This document shows, piece by piece, positions 29,047 through 33,917 of a stretch of DNA of 33,917 bases (positions within the stretch are counted from its first letter, which is position 1; each line of letters starts with the position of its first letter). A program made the position numbers and the translations under genes. The stretch comes from an uncultured beta proteobacterium (GTDB lineage Bacteria > Pseudomonadota > Gammaproteobacteria > Burkholderiales > Burkholderiaceae_B). The notes beneath the pieces are model-generated. The model worked only from the letters and a program-made list of their open reading frames with translations, made no database searches and was not told where the DNA came from. The stretch spans positions 1 through 33,917 of the forward strand of contig CAJBTJ010000412.1 of NCBI GenBank assembly GCA_903958565.1, read 5' to 3'.

Positions 29047-29931
29047 ATGACAACGAGTTCTACCGCTTTGACACTTCAGCCTTCACAACTCGCGATGGCG
29101 ATATCGAACCCCGGCGCCTTGGGAACGATTGATGCCTATATTTCGACGGTCAACCGACTGCCGATGCTCACGGCTGAGCAAGAGAATGTGCTTGCGCGTC
29201 GCCTGCGCGACGAGCAGGACATCGCTGCGGCCCGTGAACTGGTGTTGTCGCATTTGCGTCTGGTCGTTTCGGTCGCGCGACAGTATCTCGGATACGGCCT
29301 GCCGCACGCGGACCTGATTCAAGAGGGTAACGTTGGCTTGATGAAGGCCGTTAAGCGGTTTGATCCCGAGCGTGGCGTTCGACTTGTGTCGTTCGCTGTG
29401 CATTGGATCAAAGCAGAAATTCATGAATACATCGTCCGTAACTGGCGAATGGTCAAGGTTGCAACCACGAAGGCGCAGCGTAAGCTTTTCTTTAATTTGC
29501 GTAGCATGCGCCCTGACGGGCAAACCCTTGATCCTCGTCAAGTTGACGAAATTGCGGCTAATTTAAATGTCCGTCGCGAAGATGTGCGTGAGATGGAAGT
29601 GCGTTTGTCTGGGCGTGAAATATCGCTCGAAAACCAGAACGACGATGAGGACGCCTACGCGCCCATCGCCTACCTCTCAGACAATGGTCATGCGGATCCC
29701 GCGCAGGTCCTCGCTCGGCGGGACGCGGACGCCATGCATGGCAGCGGTTTGGACAAGGCGCTTGAGCAGCTCGACGAGCGCTCACAGCGCATCGTTCGTG
29801 CGCGATGGTTGCAAGATGAGGGTGGTGCAACCTTGCACGACTTGGCCGCAGAGTTTGGCGTGTCCGCTGAACGTATCCGTCAAATCGAAGTCGCTGCGAT
29901 GAAAAAAATGCGAGTGGCGCTAAGCGCTTAA
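29047..29931 (+). CDS. rpoH: Heat-shock sigma factor RpoH (sigma-32)
   Basis: RpoH directs RNA polymerase to heat-shock promoters. The 294-residue protein has sigma region 2 (LVLSHLRLVVSVARQYLGYG, DLIQEGNVGLMKAVKRFDP, VSFAVHWIKAEIHEYIV). It also has the RpoH box QRKLFFNLR (144-152), which separates it from RpoD and RpoS, and a C-terminal region 4 helix-turn-helix (TLHDLAAEFGVSAERIRQIEVAAMKKMR). I chose the ATG at 29047 with AGGAG 8 bases upstream; an in-frame ATG at 29011 lies inside the promoter region. A perfect CIRCE upstream indicates HrcA control. Its stop overlaps by 3 bases that of the convergent Nudix gene. Confidence 0.96.
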   Translation: MTTSSTALTLQPSQLAMAISNPGALGTIDAYISTVNRLPMLTAEQENVLARRLRDEQDIAAARELVLSHLRLVVSVARQYLGYGLPHADLIQEGNVGLMKAVKRFDPERGVRLVSFAVHWIKAEIHEYIVRNWRMVKVATTKAQRKLFFNLRSMRPDGQTLDPRQVDEIAANLNVRREDVREMEVRLSGREISLENQNDDEDAYAPIAYLSDNGHADPAQVLARRDADAMHGSGLDKALEQLDERSQRIVRARWLQDEGGATLHDLAAEFGVSAERIRQIEVAAMKKMRVALSA

Positions 29932-30761
29932 TTTTCGGGCGCGCGGCGCCATAAGTCCTCGGTCAATACAATCGAGGCTTCAAGCGTAAAGTTGCCTGCC
30001 ACCAGCATTTCATAGACCCTTGGCGGCGCGAAGCAGTCGATCTCCATTACTTCACCGTCCCGATTTTTGGGGATAGTCCCGTCTGTGAGTACACACTCAC
30101 AGGTTAGGACTTCTTCATATTGATATCCCTCTGGGATTTGGCGCTGCATACGGGCGATTTTACGTAGGGGCGACCGATTCTGAATGTCCGCAAGATCGAG
30201 TCCGGCCTCTTCGTCCGATTCGCGCTCGAGTGCTAAGTCGGTCGGCTCTCCAGCGCTTACCAAGCCTCCGACCAAGGTGTCCCACATGCCTGGGTCCGTG
30301 GCTTTGGTCATGGAGCGCCTGGCCACCCATAATTTGCCGTCTTGCGACCAGCCGCTTAAGTGCACGGCCTGTGTGATCAGCCCGAGTGGGCGCATGGTGC
30401 CGCGTTCAATTGCACCGATCGGTGCGCTGTCCGGAGCGTCAGGTACGACGTCCAGCAATTCGCCACGCCATCCGGGTGTTTTGCCGGCTTGTCGCAAGGC
30501 CTGCGCGATCTCAGCTAAGAGGTTGTTCAGCGTCTCTCCAGTCGGGTGATGACGTCCAAAATCGGCGCGATTGGTCGCAAGCTCAACCCCGGGTACGTTA
30601 GCGATGGCCGAAACGGCCCCTGGGAATAGCGTTCCGCAGCGGCGGCCAGCGATAAACAAAGGCAGAGAGCCGTGGTGCGGCGCCTGCGCCGCACGAGACA
30701 GCAAGGTCTGCAGAAAGCGGTACAAGTCGGCTTTGTTGGGTAAGCGGTTGGTCTGTTGCAT
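29928..30761 (-). CDS. Nudix hydrolase with N-terminal DUF4743 domain
   Basis: This 277-residue protein joins an N-terminal DUF4743-type region (about 1-120) to a Nudix domain. The Nudix box is complete from Gly166 to Leu188 (G-x5-E-x7-RE-x2-EE-x-G), with the metal-binding residues Glu181, Glu184 and Glu185. The same layout occurs in plant and yeast proteins related to AtNUDT20/24 and YJR142W, reported to clear damaged forms of thiamine diphosphate. That function is plausible here but is transferred by layout only. The ATG at 30761 lacks a clear Shine-Dalgarno. It is convergent with rpoH and divergent from the cox operon. Confidence 0.9.
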   Translation of the reverse strand: MQQTNRLPNKADLYRFLQTLLSRAAQAPHHGSLPLFIAGRRCGTLFPGAVSAIANVPGVELATNRADFGRHHPTGETLNNLLAEIAQALRQAGKTPGWRGELLDVVPDAPDSAPIGAIERGTMRPLGLITQAVHLSGWSQDGKLWVARRSMTKATDPGMWDTLVGGLVSAGEPTDLALERESDEEAGLDLADIQNRSPLRKIARMQRQIPEGYQYEEVLTCECVLTDGTIPKNRDGEVMEIDCFAPPRVYEMLVAGNFTLEASIVLTEDLWRRAPEN

Positions 30762-30822
30762 CGATATTGATTGTCAAATGGGGTTTTACAATTGTAGTGG
30801 AGCAAGCTAGACGAGCCTCCGC

Positions 30823-30828
30823 TATAAT
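30823..30828 (+). promoter_or_regulatory. Consensus -10 box of the cox operon
   Basis: GCTATAATCC contains a perfect TATAAT about 143 bases before coxB. The -35 region (near 30800) is poor, which suggests an activator or an extended context. Use would give a leader of about 135 bases. Confidence 0.45.
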
Positions 30829-30852
30829 CCCACCCGTTTCCATACGATACGC

Positions 30853-30890
30853 GGGCTTATGCGTACGTGGCCTCGCCGCGGAGTAAGCCC
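30853..30890 (+). other. Structured element in the coxB leader
   Basis: GGGCTTA (30853-30859) pairs with TAAGCCC (30884-30890) around a 24-base GC-rich loop. TCTGATAATTTTT follows, resembling a weak terminator. It lies between the likely -10 and coxB, so it could act as a leader attenuator or stability element. No known riboswitch family is recognised. Confidence 0.4.
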
Positions 30891-30970
30891 TCTGATAATT
30901 TTTGCGCAGTATCTGTCGCGGTTTGAATCTCATTCGTGAACAGAGAAGTGCGATGTGTTTCGAGGTAAGC

Positions 30971-32128
30971 ATGAAGAAGTTGACAGGGTTGCTGGGTGCC
31001 TGTGCCATGTTCTGGATTGGCGCTGCCAGTGCACAAGTTAAAGACATGCCGGGAGGTCCGCGTGTCAATCAACTTAATCTCCCCGAGGGAGTTAACCAGA
31101 TCGCGCGCGACGTGGCCTGGCTGCACTGGTTCATGCTTATTGTCTGCCTGGTGATTTTCGCCGCCGTGTTTGGGGTGATGTTTTACTCAATTTGGGCGCA
31201 CCGAAAGTCCAAGGGTTATAAGCCTGCAACCTTCCACGAGCACATGGGTGTCGAAGTCGCCTGGACGGTCGTGCCATTCTTGATCGTGATTGCCATGGCG
31301 TTGCCCGCAACACGCACAGTCGTTGCAATGAAAGACACCAGCGGTGCAGATCTTACGGTCAAAGTGACAGGCTACCAGTGGAAGTGGGGCTACGAGTATA
31401 TCGATGGCCCAGCCACTGGTGTGAAGATTCTGTCGAACCTTGCTACCCCACGTGCGCAGATTGAGGGTCGCGAACCCAAGGGCCCAACTTACTTGATGGA
31501 AGTGGACAATCCCCTCGTCGTCCCTGTCGGTAAAAAGATCCGCGTTGCAGTCACTGCAGCCGACGTGATTCACTCATGGATGGTTCCAGACCTGGCCGTC
31601 AAGCAAGATGCGATCCCCGGTTTCATACGCAATACGTGGTTTCGCGCTGACAAAATCGGTGAGTATCGCGGGCAATGTACAGAGCTCTGCGGTAAAGATC
31701 ACGCGTTTATGCCAATCGTTGTCAAGGTCGTGTCTGAGGCTGACTACGCTAAGTGGGCAGATGAGCAGAAAAAACTACTTGCTGCGCAGGCTGACGATCC
31801 TAACAAAGAATGGACCGGCCCTGAGCTGATCGCCCGTGGAGAGAAAGTCTATGCGGCGAATTGCGTGGCTTGCCACCAAGGTAGCGGTAAGGGTGTGGTG
31901 GGTGCGTTCCCTGCGCTGGATGCGAGCAAGATCGTGATGGGCCCCAAGGCGGACAACATCCAGATTTTGCTTAAGGGTAAGCCTGGCACTGCGATGCAGT
32001 CGTACGCCGCGCAGTTAAACGATGTTGAAATCGCCGCCGTGATCACCTACACACGCGCATCTTGGACCAATGCAGGGAAGGGCCAGGATCCCGTGGTGGC
32101 GCCGGCGGATATCAAGGCAGCGCGATAG
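30971..32128 (+). CDS. coxB: Cytochrome c oxidase subunit II with C-terminal cytochrome c domain
   Basis: CoxB receives electrons at its CuA centre and hands them to CoxA. The 385-residue product has a signal peptide ending near ASA (residue 21), two membrane helices (about 50-75 and 95-115), and a periplasmic cupredoxin domain. CuA ligands are visible as His201, Cys236 and Cys240 (CTELC), His244 and Met247. A C-terminal c-type domain follows with the heme site CVACH (298-302), so it is of the caa3 sort found in many Burkholderiales. I chose the ATG at 30971 because GAGG lies 5 bases upstream and the signal peptide then begins MKKL; upstream in-frame ATGs at 30953 and 30902 would add unlikely residues. 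Confidence 0.96.
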   Translation: MKKLTGLLGACAMFWIGAASAQVKDMPGGPRVNQLNLPEGVNQIARDVAWLHWFMLIVCLVIFAAVFGVMFYSIWAHRKSKGYKPATFHEHMGVEVAWTVVPFLIVIAMALPATRTVVAMKDTSGADLTVKVTGYQWKWGYEYIDGPATGVKILSNLATPRAQIEGREPKGPTYLMEVDNPLVVPVGKKIRVAVTAADVIHSWMVPDLAVKQDAIPGFIRNTWFRADKIGEYRGQCTELCGKDHAFMPIVVKVVSEADYAKWADEQKKLLAAQADDPNKEWTGPELIARGEKVYAANCVACHQGSGKGVVGAFPALDASKIVMGPKADNIQILLKGKPGTAMQSYAAQLNDVEIAAVITYTRASWTNAGKGQDPVVAPADIKAAR

Positions 32129-32145
32129 TTGATTAGAGTGATGCG

Positions 32146-32206
32146 GCCGCATATTGTTGCGGCTGTTCGTAAAGATGCGTTGATCACCAATAGAGTATGT
32201 TGGTGA
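32146..32206 (+). other. Two hairpins in the coxB-coxA intercistronic gap
   Basis: GCCGCA (32146-32151) pairs with TGCGGC (32158-32163). TCACCAA (32184-32190) pairs with TTGGTGA (32200-32206). The 105-base gap also holds the 12-base palindrome ATGCGGCCGCAT (32141-32152). Neither hairpin is followed by a T-run, so these look like processing or stability elements rather than terminators. Confidence 0.35.
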
Positions 32207-32233
32207 CAGCTTAAAGCGGGATAGGAGTCCAAC

Positions 32234-33865
32234 ATGAGTAGCGTTCCAGCAGATCACGTAGCAGGTCACGGCCATGGTCATGGGCATGACCACGACCACG
32301 CACACGATCACGACCATCACGGCCCATCTTTGCATGGGTGGCGACGTTGGTTATTTGCGACCAACCATAAAGACATCGGAACGATGTACCTGATTTTCTC
32401 GTTCGCGATGCTGATGCTTGGGGGCGTCTTGGCGTTGTTGCTGCGTACGGAGCTGTTTCAGCCCGGCTTGCAGTTCTTCCGCCCTGAGTTGTTCAACCAA
32501 TTCACGACCATGCATGGCTTGATTATGGTGTTTGGCGCCATCATGCCCGCCTTTGTTGGCTTCGCGAACTGGATGATTCCTTTGCAGATTGGTGCATCGG
32601 ACATGGCCTTCGCGCGCATGAACAACTTCAGTTTCTGGCTCCTGCCAGTGGCGGGTATCTTGTTGTCGAGTTCGTTTTTTGTGCCAGGCGGTGCAACGGC
32701 AGCCGGCTGGACACTTTATGCGCCACTGACCTCGCAGATGGGTCCAGGAATGGACATGGCGATTTTTGCCATGCACCTCATGGGCGCCTCGTCCATTATG
32801 GGCGCGATTAACATCGTTGTGACGATTTTGAACATGCGCGCGCCTGGCATGACCTTGATGAAGATGCCTTTGTTTTGCTGGACATGGTTGATCACCGCTT
32901 ATCTGCTCATTGCTGTGATGCCTGTCTTGGCGGCTGCGATCACAATGGTCTTGACAGACCGTCACTTCGGCACAGGCTTCTTTAACGCAGCGGTTGGCGG
33001 TGACCCGGTTCTTTATCAGCATATTTTCTGGTTCTTCGGTCACCCCGAGGTATACATCATGATTTTGCCGGCGTTTGGAATAGTGTCGGCAATCATCCCA
33101 GCCTTCGCCCGTAAACAGCTGTTCGGTTATGCATCGATGGTGTATGCGACTGCATCGATCGCGATCCTCTCGTTCATTGTTTGGGCACACCACATGTTTG
33201 CGACCGGCATGCCGGTGACAGGCCAGCTGTACTTCATGTATGCGACGATGTTGATTTCTATCCCTACGGGTGTGAAAGTATTTAACTGGGTCGCGACGAT
33301 GTGGCGTGGCTCGATGACATTTGAAACACCGATGCTGTTTTCGATCGGCTTTATTTTCGTGTTTACGATCGGCGGATTTACCGGTTTGATCTTGTCAATG
33401 GCTCCAATCGATATTCAGGTGCACGATACGTATTACGTGGTCGCACACTTTCATTACGTATTGGTTGCCGGCTCCCTGTTTGGACTATTCGCAGGGACCT
33501 ATTACTGGCTACCCAAGTGGTCGGGATATATGTATGACGAACGCCTGGGCAAGTGGCACTTCTGGATGAGCATGATTTCGTTCAACATCACGTTCTTCCC
33601 GATGCACTTCATGGGCCTCGCCGGCATGCCACGGCGTTATGCAGACTATGCCGCACAGTTCACTGATTTCCACCAGGTCGCAACACTTGGTGCATTTTGG
33701 TTTGGTCTGTCGCAGCTCTTGTTCTTGTACATCGTGTTGAAATCATACGCTGGCAAAGGCGAACGGGCTGCCGCCAAGCCATGGGAAGGTGCTGAAGGTT
33801 TGGAGTGGACGGTACCTTCGCCTGCCCCATTCCATACGTTCGAAACACCCCCCGAGGTTAAGTAA
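32234..33865 (+). CDS. coxA: Cytochrome c oxidase subunit I
   Basis: CoxA is the catalytic subunit, with heme a and the heme a3-CuB oxygen-reducing centre. The 543-residue protein has twelve hydrophobic segments and the key motifs HPEVYI (CuB His and the cross-linked Tyr), WAHHMFATG (CuB His-His), TGVKVFNW (K-channel Lys) and VAHFHYVL (heme ligands). Before the core domain, which opens RRWLFATNHKDIG, lies a His-rich N-terminal extension with 12 His in residues 8-34, alternating with Gly and Asp. The ATG at 32234 has AGGAG at 6 bases. It is followed after 10 bases by the start of another small cox gene. Confidence 0.97.
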   Translation: MSSVPADHVAGHGHGHGHDHDHAHDHDHHGPSLHGWRRWLFATNHKDIGTMYLIFSFAMLMLGGVLALLLRTELFQPGLQFFRPELFNQFTTMHGLIMVFGAIMPAFVGFANWMIPLQIGASDMAFARMNNFSFWLLPVAGILLSSSFFVPGGATAAGWTLYAPLTSQMGPGMDMAIFAMHLMGASSIMGAINIVVTILNMRAPGMTLMKMPLFCWTWLITAYLLIAVMPVLAAAITMVLTDRHFGTGFFNAAVGGDPVLYQHIFWFFGHPEVYIMILPAFGIVSAIIPAFARKQLFGYASMVYATASIAILSFIVWAHHMFATGMPVTGQLYFMYATMLISIPTGVKVFNWVATMWRGSMTFETPMLFSIGFIFVFTIGGFTGLILSMAPIDIQVHDTYYVVAHFHYVLVAGSLFGLFAGTYYWLPKWSGYMYDERLGKWHFWMSMISFNITFFPMHFMGLAGMPRRYADYAAQFTDFHQVATLGAFWFGLSQLLFLYIVLKSYAGKGERAAAKPWEGAEGLEWTVPSPAPFHTFETPPEVK

Positions 33866-33875
33866 GGCGATGGGG

Positions 33876-33917
33876 ATGACGCCAGAGCAACGTAAGAAAA
33901 ATAGACGGGCAGGTTTG
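33876..33917 (+). CDS. Start of a probable cytochrome oxidase small assembly protein (partial)
   Basis: Only the first 14 codons are in the window; the frame reads MTPEQRKKNRRAGL and runs off the end. AAGG lies 8 bases before the ATG at 33876; another in-frame ATG is at 33870. Small proteins opening MTPEQ(R/K)KxN sit between coxA and the cox11/ctaG gene in many Burkholderiales, so this is the likely identity. It rests on a short stretch and on position. Confidence 0.6.
   Translation, partial: MTPEQRKKNRRAGL

Noticed and set aside
30859-30939. A 26-codon upstream frame in the coxB leader
   Set aside because: There is no ribosome site at proper spacing, and the start lies in the stem base of the leader hairpin. 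A regulatory leader peptide cannot be excluded but is not supported.
32351-33193. A 280-codon open frame on the minus strand opposite coxA
   Set aside because: It is a shadow of conserved coxA codons, strongly biased to His, Arg, Gln and Asn, and unlike any family I know.

Overview
The window reads as chromosomal core sequence of a betaproteobacterium in the Burkholderiales, most likely Alcaligenaceae-like. This placement is inferred from gene order and protein wording, not from any search. Supporting signs are the petABC block beside mscL, Nif3 and a Do-like protease; a his operon running into HIT and tatABC; a split mla lipid-transport cluster joined to an ABC exporter, an IbaG/BolA gene and murA; a short-form HisG; rpoH as the heat-shock sigma factor; and a coxB carrying a C-terminal cytochrome c domain. 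I see no tRNA, rRNA, phage, CRISPR or intact IS. Coding density is very high, and no stretch of more than about 210 bases lacks a gene.

Layout. (1) Positions 1-3014, minus strand: cytochrome bc1 operon petA-petB-petC with a strong intrinsic terminator. (2) 3199-6014: mscL, a Nif3-family gene, a membrane-anchored trypsin/PDZ protease and a small XRE regulator. (3) 6168-20701, all minus strand: 21 closely packed genes, read as mlaF-E-D-A-C, an ABC-2 exporter pair, ibaG/bolA, murA, hisG-D-B-H-A-F-I-E, HIT, tatA-B-C. Many junctions are 4-nt overlaps. (4) 20823-27038, minus strand: glutamate synthase gltB-gltD. (5) 27116-27896: two inverted palindromic repeats and a REP-associated-transposase-like gene that has lost all its catalytic residues. 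(6) 27918-30761: a membrane-anchored SdiA-regulated-type protein, divergent rpoH with a perfect CIRCE operator, and a Nudix hydrolase. (7) 30823 to the end: start of the aa3-type cytochrome oxidase operon (coxB, coxA, first codons of a small assembly protein).

How the genes fit together. The bc1 complex passes electrons through cytochrome c to the CoxAB oxidase. The Rieske protein carries a twin-arginine motif and would be exported by the TatABC system encoded 3 kb away. MlaFEDCA, MurA and the ABC exporter all concern the cell envelope. The his genes cover most of histidine synthesis but lack hisC in the usual place between hisD and hisB, and they need a HisZ encoded elsewhere.

The most interesting observations are the perfect CIRCE (HrcA operator) lying over the likely rpoH promoter, the apparently domesticated dead RAYT protein with its palindromes directly upstream of the gltB promoter, and the absence of hisC and mlaB from otherwise conserved clusters. 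I found no clear sign of a wholly new multi-gene system.
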